Below are positions 43,790 to 52,237 of a stretch of DNA of 64,000 bases, in pieces. A program made the translations under genes and the position numbers. The stretch's first letter is position 1, and each line of letters opens with the position of its first letter. The notes beneath the pieces are model-generated. The model searched no databases, had not been told where the DNA came from, and saw only the letters and a list, made by a program, of their open reading frames with translations. Origin of the DNA: UKL13-2 sp044229235 (GTDB lineage: Bacteria; Pseudomonadota; Gammaproteobacteria; Burkholderiales; Usitatibacteraceae); assembly GCA_044229235.1 (NCBI GenBank), contig JBGATH010000024.1:1-64000 (forward strand), given 5' to 3'.

Positions 43790-44896
43790 ATGGTTCCTGA
43801 CGCAATCGACCTCTCGACAATTCGCCGCGCACTGGTGATCAAGTTGCGCCATCACGGCGATGTGCTGCTGACCTCACCGGTATTCCAGGTGCTGAAAAAT
43901 CGCGCGCCGCACATCGAGTCCGATGCGCTGGTGTATCAGGACACGCGCGAGATGCTCACCGAGCACCCGGCGGTCAGCCAAGTCTTCACCATCGACCGCG
44001 GCTGGAAAAAACTCAACCCGTTCGCGCAGGCGGGGCACGAACTGGCGCTGCTCCGCAAACTGCGCGCGCGCCGCTACGACCTGGTAATTCACCTCACCGA
44101 ACATCCGCGCGGCGCGTGGCTTACCCGCCTGCTGCAGCCGAGGTTTTCGGTGGCACAACGCGCGCAGGGCATCAACGAGGGCCGCGACTCGCGCCTTTGG
44201 AAAACCAGCTTCACCCACACCTTCCCGTCACCCAAGGCCACCTTCCGGCACACGGTGGAAACCAATCTTGATGCCTTGCGCCGCGTCGGCATCTACCCGC
44301 AGGCCGCGGAGAAGCAGCTGGTCCTTGTGCCGGGTGCCGCTGCCGAAAAGAAAGTCGATGAGCTGATGGCGCTGCACAACATCAGCGCCCGGCGTTTCAT
44401 TCACATTCATCCGACCTCGCGCTGGTTCTTCAAGACTTGGCCGGCCGAGAAATTTGCGCAACTCATTCTGGAACTCGGCAAGAGTGGTGAGCGCGTGGTG
44501 CTGACCGCCGCCCCCGCATCCGATGAGCGCGACATGATTGTCGCCATCAAGAAGGAACTGAAGGCGCCGGTGGTGGACCTGACCGGCTCGCTGAGCCTCA
44601 AGGAACTGGCCGCCCTCACGGCGCGGGCACGGGCGTTCGTCGGTGTAGATTCAGCACCGATGCACATGGCTGCAGCCATGCAAACGCCGACCGTGGCGTT
44701 GTTTGGTCCATCCGGCGAGGCCCACTGGGGGCCATGGGGCGTGAAGCATCGCATCGTCGTCTCGCAGGATCCGCGGCATACCTGCCGACCCTGCGGCAAC
44801 GATGGCTGTGGCGGCTCCAAGGTCAGTGAATGCCTGGTGGAGCTGCCCGTGGCGCAGGTCCAGGCCGCGCTCAACGATCTGCTGGCGACTGCCTGA
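43790..44896 (+). CDS. waaQ: LPS heptosyltransferase (WaaQ type)
   Basis: A 368-residue GT9 enzyme. Start RRALVIKLRHHGDVLLTSPV is typical of heptosyltransferases; FIHIHPTSRWFFKTWPAEKF near residue 203 and AFVGVDSAPMHMAAAMQTPTV near 283 (split as AFVGVDSAPMHMAAAM) follow. WaaQ-type enzymes add heptose III to LPS core; I cannot separate I, II and III firmly, but the C-terminal CRPCGNDGCGGSKVSECL is typical of WaaQ. It leads the core-assembly run with a GT4 gene and msbA. Confidence 0.88.
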   Translation: MVPDAIDLSTIRRALVIKLRHHGDVLLTSPVFQVLKNRAPHIESDALVYQDTREMLTEHPAVSQVFTIDRGWKKLNPFAQAGHELALLRKLRARRYDLVIHLTEHPRGAWLTRLLQPRFSVAQRAQGINEGRDSRLWKTSFTHTFPSPKATFRHTVETNLDALRRVGIYPQAAEKQLVLVPGAAAEKKVDELMALHNISARRFIHIHPTSRWFFKTWPAEKFAQLILELGKSGERVVLTAAPASDERDMIVAIKKELKAPVVDLTGSLSLKELAALTARARAFVGVDSAPMHMAAAMQTPTVALFGPSGEAHWGPWGVKHRIVVSQDPRHTCRPCGNDGCGGSKVSECLVELPVAQVQAALNDLLATA

Positions 44897-44915
44897 GCTC
44901 GCAACAAAATTACCA

Positions 44916-46049
44916 ATGCGACTGGCACTGATTCGCGCGAAGTACGATCCCTTCGGCGGCGCCGAACGTTTTGTGGAAACGGCCGCCGCCGCCCTTGCCG
45001 ACCAGGGCGTGGACCTCACCATCCTCTCCCGCACCTGGCCCGACAATGCGCGTGACGGGGTCAGGCATCACATCATCGACCCGCCTTACCTCAACTCCAC
45101 GGCTCGCGACCGCGGCTTCGCCAAGGCGGTCTGCGCGTACCTGAAGACCGAGAAATTCGACCTCGTGCAATCGCACGAGCGGCTCGCCTGCTGCGATGTG
45201 TATCGCGCGGGTGATGGCGTGCATGCTGAATGGATTTCGCAACGCCGGCGCGTGGTCGGAGGCCTGAAGCGCCTCGAAATGTCTGTGAGCCCGCACCACC
45301 GCTACCTGCTGCGCGCTGAACGCGAGCTTTTTACCTCGACGCGTCTGCGCGCGGTGATTTGCAATTCGCGCATGGTGCGCGACGAAATCGTCCGGCACTT
45401 CGGCACCGATGCCGGCAAGCTGCATGTCATTTACAGCGGCGTGGATACGCAGAAATTCCATCCCGACTCCATCCGCGGCCTGCGCCTGCCGACACGGGAG
45501 CGGATGGCGATCCCGCCGGATGCAAAGCTGGCCCTGTTCGTCGGCTCCGGGTTTGAGCGCAAGGGCGCGTCGGCATTTATCGACGCCGTGGCGGGAATGC
45601 CGCAGTTGCATGGCGTGGTGGTGGGCAAGGACAAACGCCTGAACGCGACCAAGCAATACGCAGCCGCAAACGGCTGCGCACGCCGCATCCATTTCACCGG
45701 CGGCGTGGCGGATGTGCTGCCGTACTATGCCGCCGCCGACGTACTGCTGCTGCCGACCCTGTACGACCCGTTTCCAAACGTGTGCCTGGAGGCGCTGGCC
45801 TGCGGACTGCCGGTCATCACCAGCACCAAGTCGGGCGCAGCAGAGTTGCTTCGCGAGGGCGAGAACGGCTTCGTCACGGATGCGCTCGATACCGCCGCCA
45901 TGCGCATGGCCCTGGAGAGAGCGCTGGCCGGCCCGCAGATGGGCGCGGCGGCCCGCGCCAGCGTGCTGGACTACACGCCGGAAAACATGGCGGCGCAGTA
46001 CCTTGCCCTCTATCGCCGCCTGCTTGGCCTCGGTGAGCACGTAAAATGA
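44916..46049 (+). CDS. Glycosyltransferase family 4 (WaaG-like LPS core enzyme)
   Basis: 377 residues, GT-B fold. Start LALIRAKYDPFGGAERFVE, donor-site LFVGSGFERKGASAFIDAV near 205, then LPTLYDPFPNVCLEALACGL with the E-x7-E region. It resembles WaaG, which adds the first outer-core glucose, and its place between waaQ and msbA supports LPS core work. The sugar is not established. ATG 44916, 20 bp after the waaQ stop. Confidence 0.87.
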   Translation: MRLALIRAKYDPFGGAERFVETAAAALADQGVDLTILSRTWPDNARDGVRHHIIDPPYLNSTARDRGFAKAVCAYLKTEKFDLVQSHERLACCDVYRAGDGVHAEWISQRRRVVGGLKRLEMSVSPHHRYLLRAERELFTSTRLRAVICNSRMVRDEIVRHFGTDAGKLHVIYSGVDTQKFHPDSIRGLRLPTRERMAIPPDAKLALFVGSGFERKGASAFIDAVAGMPQLHGVVVGKDKRLNATKQYAAANGCARRIHFTGGVADVLPYYAAADVLLLPTLYDPFPNVCLEALACGLPVITSTKSGAAELLREGENGFVTDALDTAAMRMALERALAGPQMGAAARASVLDYTPENMAAQYLALYRRLLGLGEHVK

Positions 46050-46073
46050 CGCTTTCGCGATTCCACGCGGGTC

Positions 46074-47819
46074 ATGCCTGATCACCCTTCCAACCGCCAG
46101 CTGTACGCGCGCCTGCTCAGCTATGTGAAGCCCTACCGGCTCGCCTTTGCCGGCAGCATCGTCGCCATGGCGGTGGGTGGCGCGGTGCAGGGTTCGTTTG
46201 CGCCGTTCCTGAACGCCCTGCTCGAAACCCTGTTCGTAAAAGGCCAGGATCAGTACGCCGCGCTGGCGGCAGTCGGCATCGTGCTGATCTTCGTCCTCAA
46301 CGGCGTCTCGCATTTCATCGCCGGATACGGCATGCAATGGGTGGGCAACAAGGTCATCCTCGACTTTCGCAGCCAGATGTTCCAGCGCCTGATCCGCATG
46401 CCGGAACCATTTTTCAGCAGCAACACCTCGGGCTCGCTGATGTCCAAGCTCACCTACGACGTGGTGGGCATCCAGGAAGCCACGACCAATACGCTGAATG
46501 CCCTGATTCGCAGCAGCGTCACGCTGATCGTGGCCCTGGGCTACATGTTTTATGTCAGCTGGAAACTGACGCTGATCATCTTCGTTACGGTGCCGGTTCT
46601 GGCGCTGGTCATCCGCATTTTCGGCAAACGCCTGCGCCAGGTCAGCCGCGATTCGCAGGTGGCGTGGGGCGCGATGAATGACGTGCTGGAAGAATCGATT
46701 CGCGGCCACAAGGTCATCAAGGTTTTCGGCGGCGAGAAGTACGAGTCGGCCCGATTCGATGTCACCGCCAATCACATCCGCAAGCTGAACATGAAGCAGA
46801 GCATCGCGGCGGCGGCTTCCACACCGTTCGCGCATCTGTTCGTATCGATGGCGATCGCGCTCATCGTCTACCTCGCCGCCAGCAAGGTGCTGGGCACCGG
46901 CCTCAATGTCGCGGAGTTTGTCACTTATATCGTCGCCGCTGCCGGCCTGGTGCCGCAGATCAAGGGCCTCAGCGGCGTCAATGAACAACTGCAGAAGGGT
47001 CTCGCGTCCGCCGAAAGCGTGTTCGCACTGATCGATACGCCGCCCGAGGAAGACCATGGCGCGCTCGACCTCCTGCGGGCCGAAGGCCGCATTCATTTCG
47101 AGGCCGTGAGTTTGCAATACGAACACCAGACCACGCCGGCGCTCGACCAGGTGACGCTCACCATCGAGCCGGGTGAGACTGTCGCGTTCGTCGGCGAGTC
47201 CGGCGGCGGCAAGACCAGCCTGATCAACCTACTGCCGCGGTTCTTCACTCCGGACGCCGGCCGCGTGACGCTGGACGGCCATGCGCTCGCCGACATCAAG
47301 CTCGCCGCCCTGCGGCGGCAGATGGCGCTGGTCAGCCAGGACGTGGTGCTGTTCGGCGATACGGTCGCGGCCAATATTGCCTATGGTGTCGATGGCCCGA
47401 TTGACCGCGAGCGCGTGGCACGCGCGGCGCATGCGGCGCACTGCCTTGAATTCATCGACGCCCTGCCGCAGGGCCTCGACACGCACATCGGCGAAAACGG
47501 CTCGCGCCTGTCCGGCGGCCAGCGTCAGCGCCTTGCCATCGCCCGAGCGATTTACAAGGATGCGCCGATCCTGTTGCTCGACGAAGCCACTTCGGCGCTG
47601 GACAGCGAATCGGAACGGCATGTGCAGGCGGCACTCGAAACGCTCATGCAGGGCCGTACCACGCTGGTGGTTGCCCATCGCCTCTCGACTATCGAGCGCG
47701 CCAACCGCATCGTGGTCATGGAAAAGGGTCGCATCACTGAAATCGGCACGCATGCCGAACTGGCGGCACGCGGCGGCGCGTACACCAATCTGCTGCGCCA
47801 CCAGGTGGACGCCGGCTAA
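46074..47819 (+). CDS. msbA: Lipid A/LPS flippase ABC transporter MsbA
   Basis: A 581-residue ABC half-transporter with fused membrane domain (~1-325) and ATPase (~335-581). Walker A GESGGGKTSL near residue 374, signature LSGGQRQRLAIARA near 480, Walker B ILLLDEATSALDSES and the H-loop VVAHRLSTIERA are all present. MsbA flips lipid A-core to the periplasmic face. Its end overlaps the convergent O-antigen ligase gene by 4 bp. Confidence 0.94.
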   Translation: MPDHPSNRQLYARLLSYVKPYRLAFAGSIVAMAVGGAVQGSFAPFLNALLETLFVKGQDQYAALAAVGIVLIFVLNGVSHFIAGYGMQWVGNKVILDFRSQMFQRLIRMPEPFFSSNTSGSLMSKLTYDVVGIQEATTNTLNALIRSSVTLIVALGYMFYVSWKLTLIIFVTVPVLALVIRIFGKRLRQVSRDSQVAWGAMNDVLEESIRGHKVIKVFGGEKYESARFDVTANHIRKLNMKQSIAAAASTPFAHLFVSMAIALIVYLAASKVLGTGLNVAEFVTYIVAAAGLVPQIKGLSGVNEQLQKGLASAESVFALIDTPPEEDHGALDLLRAEGRIHFEAVSLQYEHQTTPALDQVTLTIEPGETVAFVGESGGGKTSLINLLPRFFTPDAGRVTLDGHALADIKLAALRRQMALVSQDVVLFGDTVAANIAYGVDGPIDRERVARAAHAAHCLEFIDALPQGLDTHIGENGSRLSGGQRQRLAIARAIYKDAPILLLDEATSALDSESERHVQAALETLMQGRTTLVVAHRLSTIERANRIVVMEKGRITEIGTHAELAARGGAYTNLLRHQVDAG

Positions 47820-49126
47820 TCCAGTTTGTGATGCGCTGCCGCGCGGCCGCGCGGCACCAGCAGCGGCCGGCGACGCGTGGCAAGGCCCATCAGCATCCCG
47901 CAGCCGATGCCGAAGAACAGCACGCCGTGGCGGCTGAAGAAATCGTCGACGGTATTGCGCAGCAGCACCCCCGCCACCAGCACCAGCCCGCAGGTTGCCG
48001 CCCAGCGCGCCAGCGCGCCGCAGCGCCGCTGCCGCAACATGCGGACGAATGCGCCGGCCAGCGCAACGAATACCGCCGCCAGCAATGCCGCGCCCACCAA
48101 GCCCATCTGCAGGGCGTGATTGAGCAGGATGTTGTGCGGTTGCCGCACGAAGGCGCGAAACCAGGGTTCAGCGAAGCGCGCAGAAAACAGATCGCCGATG
48201 GCCTCGTTGCCATAGCCAAAGCCTGTCCACAGCCGCTCGCTGATCATCGCCGCCGCTTCGCGCCAGATCAGGTTGCGATGATCCTGCAAGGCAAAGGTTA
48301 TGGCATCAATCTGCGCTGACTGTGTGGCGGCACGAAACTGCATCGTCATGGCCAGCATCAGCAGCAACCCCAGGAGCAGCAATGTGCCGAAGCCCAACGC
48401 ATGCCGTCTCTGCAGTCGCGCTTCGACGCCCGGCAGGCTGACGGCCATGCCCAGAACCAGCATCGCCGCGAAACACAGCCAGATCATGCGGCTTCCGGAC
48501 ATCCACGACGCGATGCAGATGCAGGTGATGGCAATTCCGAGCAGTAAACGCGCCTCGGAACGCCGGGCCTGCGGAGCAAGCAGCAGAACTGCAAACAGCG
48601 GCGCCAGCGTAACCAACCAGGTCGTGAGCCAGCCGACATTCAGATAGGCGGGGTTTTGCGCGAGCAACACCGGATCAAAGGGTTCGCGAACCACCATCAC
48701 CGTCAGCGCCAGCAGGCCCGCTGCCAGCACCCAGCACCAGCGCAGCACGTCGTGGCGTGTGCGGGTGAGGGCAAAAAACACCAGGCCAGCAAGCGCCGGC
48801 GTGAGTATGTCGCGCTTCAATACGCCCAGCGCCTCGCCGATCAGCGGTGTCGTCAGTGCCGATGCGCCAGCGGCAACGATCCACAGCAACAGCACCAAGC
48901 CCAACCATGGCGTGCGCGGCCAAAGCAGCGAAAACTGCCGGGCGCGGATGTGGACAACCAGCAGCGCGCTGGCCGCGACCAGCAGCATCGCGCCACGCAA
49001 TCCGGCGCTGCTGCGAAACGGCGTGACCAGCAACACAATGCATGCCGCGGCCTGGGCGACAGACATCCATGGATCGCGATGCCAATGGCCAAGCCCTGTC
49101 CACAAGCGCGCCATCATTTTCCCCAT
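47816..49126 (-). CDS. waaL: O-antigen ligase family membrane protein
   Basis: 436 residues with about ten hydrophobic helices and a large periplasmic loop (~210-300). The Wzy_C/ligase signature RQPHNILLNHALQMGLVGAA (H-N-x-x-L-x-x-x-x-x-x-G) near residue 320 marks WaaL/Wzy-type enzymes. It should join O-antigen to lipid A-core on the periplasmic side; a polymerase is not excluded. It overlaps the upstream glycosyltransferase end by 13 bp at ATG 49126, or 4 bp if ATG 49117 is used. Confidence 0.85.
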   Translation of the reverse strand: MGKMMARLWTGLGHWHRDPWMSVAQAAACIVLLVTPFRSSAGLRGAMLLVAASALLVVHIRARQFSLLWPRTPWLGLVLLLWIVAAGASALTTPLIGEALGVLKRDILTPALAGLVFFALTRTRHDVLRWCWVLAAGLLALTVMVVREPFDPVLLAQNPAYLNVGWLTTWLVTLAPLFAVLLLAPQARRSEARLLLGIAITCICIASWMSGSRMIWLCFAAMLVLGMAVSLPGVEARLQRRHALGFGTLLLLGLLLMLAMTMQFRAATQSAQIDAITFALQDHRNLIWREAAAMISERLWTGFGYGNEAIGDLFSARFAEPWFRAFVRQPHNILLNHALQMGLVGAALLAAVFVALAGAFVRMLRQRRCGALARWAATCGLVLVAGVLLRNTVDDFFSRHGVLFFGIGCGMLMGLATRRRPLLVPRGRAAAHHKLD

Positions 49127-50088
49127 GCCTCGCGCAACGCAATTCGCAGCAACTGCCGTTTGCGGGTGAGCGTGACGGCATCGGGCCAGAGGCTGCGCCA
49201 GAAGCGCTCCAGGGCAAGCAAGCGCGAGACCACCGCACGCGTGGCGCCATCGGCAATGCGCCGCCGCAAGTAATCGACCTGGATCCCCTGCCCGACCAGT
49301 TCGGCCTGCAGCAGTCGCCGTGTGGCCGGTTGCATCTCGCAGCGCCGGTTGATGTCCTGCAACTGCCGCACCACCTGTACCAGGCTTTCGGCCCGGTGCA
49401 GCAGCGCGGCGTCGCCGTCGACGCGTGTGAGCGAGGCTGGATTGCGCACGTACTCATACAGCACCGCATCGACATAGCTGAACCGGCTGGCGCGCAGATC
49501 GCTTTCGGTAATCCAGGCGATATCCTCGTGCACGATGCCCTCGCGAAACTGCAGGCCGAGCGCCTGCAGGTAAGCCCGCCGGTAGAAGCGTTGCCAGACG
49601 TAGTGGCGGCTCTCCTTCTGACGGCAGCACAGCGCCAGCCACGCCTCGCCGTTCACCTGGTGCGCGGTTTTTTCCTGGCGGTAGATGGGGTTGTCGGGCA
49701 AGCCCGCACCTGTCTCCACGGCATTGAACGCAACCACATCGGCGTTGCTGGCGCGCGCCGCGGCAAGCAGTGTCGCAATGGCGCCGGGACGCAGGCGGTC
49801 ATCGGCATCGACGAACCAGAGGTACTCACCCTGTGCGAACGCCATGGCGCGATTGCGCGTGGCGGCAACACCATGGTTGCCGCGATCCGCATGCGTGACA
49901 ACGCGCAGGCGCGGCTCTTGAGCTGTAAGGCCCGCCAGCACCGCGGCGGTTGCATCGGTGGAGCCATCGTCTGCCACGATGATTTCGAGGCCCTCTTGTT
50001 CTTGCGTGCTGATGCAGGCCAGGCAGGCCTGGATGTGTGCGGCCGCATTGTAGGCAGGTACCACGATGCTGACGCTGGGAAGGGACAA
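49114..50088 (-). CDS. Glycosyltransferase family 2
   Basis: 324 residues, GT-A fold. VSIVVPAYNAAAHIQACL, then IIVADDGSTDATAAVLAGL and the metal-binding LWFVDADDRLRPGAI (DxD) are standard. FREGIVHEDIAWITES carries the likely catalytic acid (ED). The acceptor is unknown; the position before waaL points to core or O-antigen. No ATG fits; a TTG at 50088 is the probable start. Confidence 0.88.
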   Translation of the reverse strand: MSLPSVSIVVPAYNAAAHIQACLACISTQEQEGLEIIVADDGSTDATAAVLAGLTAQEPRLRVVTHADRGNHGVAATRNRAMAFAQGEYLWFVDADDRLRPGAIATLLAAARASNADVVAFNAVETGAGLPDNPIYRQEKTAHQVNGEAWLALCCRQKESRHYVWQRFYRRAYLQALGLQFREGIVHEDIAWITESDLRASRFSYVDAVLYEYVRNPASLTRVDGDAALLHRAESLVQVVRQLQDINRRCEMQPATRRLLQAELVGQGIQVDYLRRRIADGATRAVVSRLLALERFWRSLWPDAVTLTRKRQLLRIALREAWGK

Positions 50089-50241
50089 TGATAGCTCGCA
50101 GGATGAGCCGCTTTCAGAGCGGCCGTGAGGATTCAGGGATCAAGCAATGTGGCCGCACATGATGTCATGCGCAGCGCCGGCAGGTGTCGCTGCCCTCCGG
50201 AAAGCGAGCCTTTGCGCTGAGATTTTATCAAACACACCTGC

Positions 50242-50247
50242 TATCCT
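50242..50247 (+). promoter_or_regulatory. -10 element (TATCCT) 6 bp before a glycosyltransferase ATG
   Basis: TATCCT, CGCGCC, ATG 50254: no ribosome binding site between, so leaderless. The 165-bp divergent region 50089-50253 also holds a CCGCT/AGCGG hairpin (~50109-50123) of unknown meaning. Confidence 0.4.
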
Positions 50248-50253
50248 CGCGCC

Positions 50254-51129
50254 ATGCCCCTGCCAGCCCCCTCGCCACACGCACCGGCCCCGGCCTCCGC
50301 GGGAACGCTCGCCGTTTCGGTGGTTGTCTTCCACCCGGACCGGGCATGGCTGGAAACAACGCTCGAATCGCTCGCAGCCGCCATTGAGTTCGCGCGTCAA
50401 GCCGGCATTCTGGAACGGGCCCGCGTGTTCCTCGTCGACAATTCGGCGCCGGGCAATGCCTCGCCCTGGTCCGCAATGCTGGAGGCAAAATTCTCGGCGC
50501 ATGCGGGGCGGGTAGAAACCCAAACCCTGGCCGGCCAGGGCAACCTGGGTTACGGCGCGGCCAACAATCTCGCCTTCAAACAGGCCACCGATGCCGACTA
50601 CCTGCTGGTACTGAATCCGGATGTCAGGCTCGACATTGCCGCTGTCGCCAGTGCCATCGCATCCCTGACGCTGGATTCGGGCTGCGGCATGGTAACGCCG
50701 GTCGCCAGCGCGCCCGATGGCGCGGCGCTGTTTCTTGTAAAAAGCTATCCACGCGTGTGGGTGCTGGCCGTGAGGGGATTTGCCCCGTTGTGGCTCAAGG
50801 ACCTGCTACGGCGGCGGCTGGATGCCTATGAGCGCGCGGACCGGCCACATGATTCCCCGCTTTCCGATGTGACGCTCGCCAGCGGCTGTTTCCTGATGAT
50901 TCGCCGTAGTGTCTTTGACCGGGCCGGCGGTTTCGATCCGGCTTTCTTCATGTACTTCGAAGATTTTGACCTGAGCTATCGCATCAGCAGGTTTGCGGCG
51001 GTGGCGCGCGTGCCGGAGTGCCGCATTGTGCATGCCGGTGGCGGCGCGGCGGGAAAGGGACTGGCGCACACCCGCATGTTCATGCGCTCGGCACTGCGCT
51101 TTTTCAACAAGCACGGCTGGCGCTGGTAG
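50254..51129 (+). CDS. Glycosyltransferase family 2 (rhamnosyltransferase-like)
   Basis: 291 residues. A Pro/Ala-rich start (~1-22), LAVSVVVFHPDRAWLETTL, a VFLVDNSAPGN donor loop, YLLVLNPDVRLDIAAVAS (DxD-like NPDV) and ASGCFLMIRRSVFDRAGGFD, then MYFEDFDLSYRI, are typical of WbbL-like rhamnosyl and related GT2 enzymes. It would extend O-antigen or core. The following GT2 gene starts at its stop (TAGTGATG), so the pair is coupled. Confidence 0.87.
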   Translation: MPLPAPSPHAPAPASAGTLAVSVVVFHPDRAWLETTLESLAAAIEFARQAGILERARVFLVDNSAPGNASPWSAMLEAKFSAHAGRVETQTLAGQGNLGYGAANNLAFKQATDADYLLVLNPDVRLDIAAVASAIASLTLDSGCGMVTPVASAPDGAALFLVKSYPRVWVLAVRGFAPLWLKDLLRRRLDAYERADRPHDSPLSDVTLASGCFLMIRRSVFDRAGGFDPAFFMYFEDFDLSYRISRFAAVARVPECRIVHAGGGAAGKGLAHTRMFMRSALRFFNKHGWRW

Positions 51130-51131
51130 TG

Positions 51132-52202
51132 ATGTTGGCGCCGGTCAGCATCATCGTTCGCAGCATGGGGCGCAACGTGCTCACGCGCGCGCTGGCTTCC
51201 ATCGATGCCCAGCAGCTGCGGCCACGCGAGGTGATCGTGGTGGCGGCATCGGGCGCCGGGCATCCGCCGCTACCCGCCATGCATTCGTCCATCAGCGTGC
51301 GCCTGGTGATGCCACCGGACGGCGTTCAGCACCTGCCGCGCGCCCGCGCAGCCAACGTCGGCCTCGATGCCGCCACCTCGGACTGGATCGGCTTTCTGGA
51401 TGACGACGATGAGTTGCTGCCGCAGCATCTGGCAACACTTGTGCCGGCGGCAACGAAGGCCTTCGCCGCCCGTGGCGCGGCGGGCAGACTGGTCTATGCC
51501 CTCGCGCAAGGCGTGGATGAACACGGCAATCAGACCGATGTTTACGGGCGCAGTTTCACCTGGGTAAAGTTCTGGGCCAGCACCATCATGACGATCATGA
51601 GCGCGCTGTTTCACCGCAGCCTGCTTGCCGAGGGCTGCCGCGTCGACGAACAGCTGGATATCCACGAAGATTGGGATTTCTGGTTGCAGTGCGCCCAGCG
51701 CACGCAGTTTCAGTACATCGAACAGGTCACCAGCCTCTGGCACGGTGCCGTGGGCAACTCCGGTTGCGGATTCGGCGCCAACGAGGACAGCGCGCGTTAT
51801 GTGGCCGGCCAGGAACGCGTCAAGGAAAAATGGCGGCCGGTGCGCGAGCAGGTGCTGGCAAGAATTGCCGAGGCGTCACGTCAGGCGGTGGCTGCCCGCA
51901 CCCGCGGCGACTTGCCGGCGGCGATTCGCCTTTGCCAGGACGTGCTGCGGCAGGATCCGGAGAACGTCAACGCCGCGAACCTGCTCGGCATGATCTCGTT
52001 GCAGCGCGGTGACCTGGTCAGCGCGCATCAGCTGCTGACCGTAGCCATCGCCAACTCGCCGCCGCACTTCGGGCTGTTTTACAACATGGGCCTGGTTGAA
52101 GAGGCCCGCGGCAATGCGGCCGCGGCAAGAAGCTGGTTCGAAAAGGGGCTGGCGCTGAACCCTACACACGCGGGCCTTCAGCAAAAGCTCGCACGCGCCT
52201 GA
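51132..52202 (+). CDS. GT2 glycosyltransferase fused to TPR repeats
   Basis: 356 residues: a GT-A domain (~1-240) with VSIIVRSMGRNVLTRALAS, DWIGFLDDDDELLP (DxD) and QLDIHEDWDFWLQCAQRT. A TPR region of about two repeats (~250-356) follows: ARTRGDLPAAIRLCQDVLRQ, then GDLVSAHQLLTVAI and FNMGLVEEARGNAAAARSWF-like. A GTG at 51129 directly before ATG 51132 would overlap the previous stop. It lies in the O-antigen region, next to another TPR protein; the TPRs may dock it to partners (inference). Confidence 0.85.
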   Translation: MLAPVSIIVRSMGRNVLTRALASIDAQQLRPREVIVVAASGAGHPPLPAMHSSISVRLVMPPDGVQHLPRARAANVGLDAATSDWIGFLDDDDELLPQHLATLVPAATKAFAARGAAGRLVYALAQGVDEHGNQTDVYGRSFTWVKFWASTIMTIMSALFHRSLLAEGCRVDEQLDIHEDWDFWLQCAQRTQFQYIEQVTSLWHGAVGNSGCGFGANEDSARYVAGQERVKEKWRPVREQVLARIAEASRQAVAARTRGDLPAAIRLCQDVLRQDPENVNAANLLGMISLQRGDLVSAHQLLTVAIANSPPHFGLFYNMGLVEEARGNAAAARSWFEKGLALNPTHAGLQQKLARA

Positions 52203-52237
52203 GCAACCAGCGTGCATGCCTGTGCCTAAGCCTGCGC

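Noticed and set aside
44910..47126. A 738-codon minus-strand open frame opposite the GT4 gene and msbA
   Set aside because: It covers two strong genes in antisense and shows no motif.
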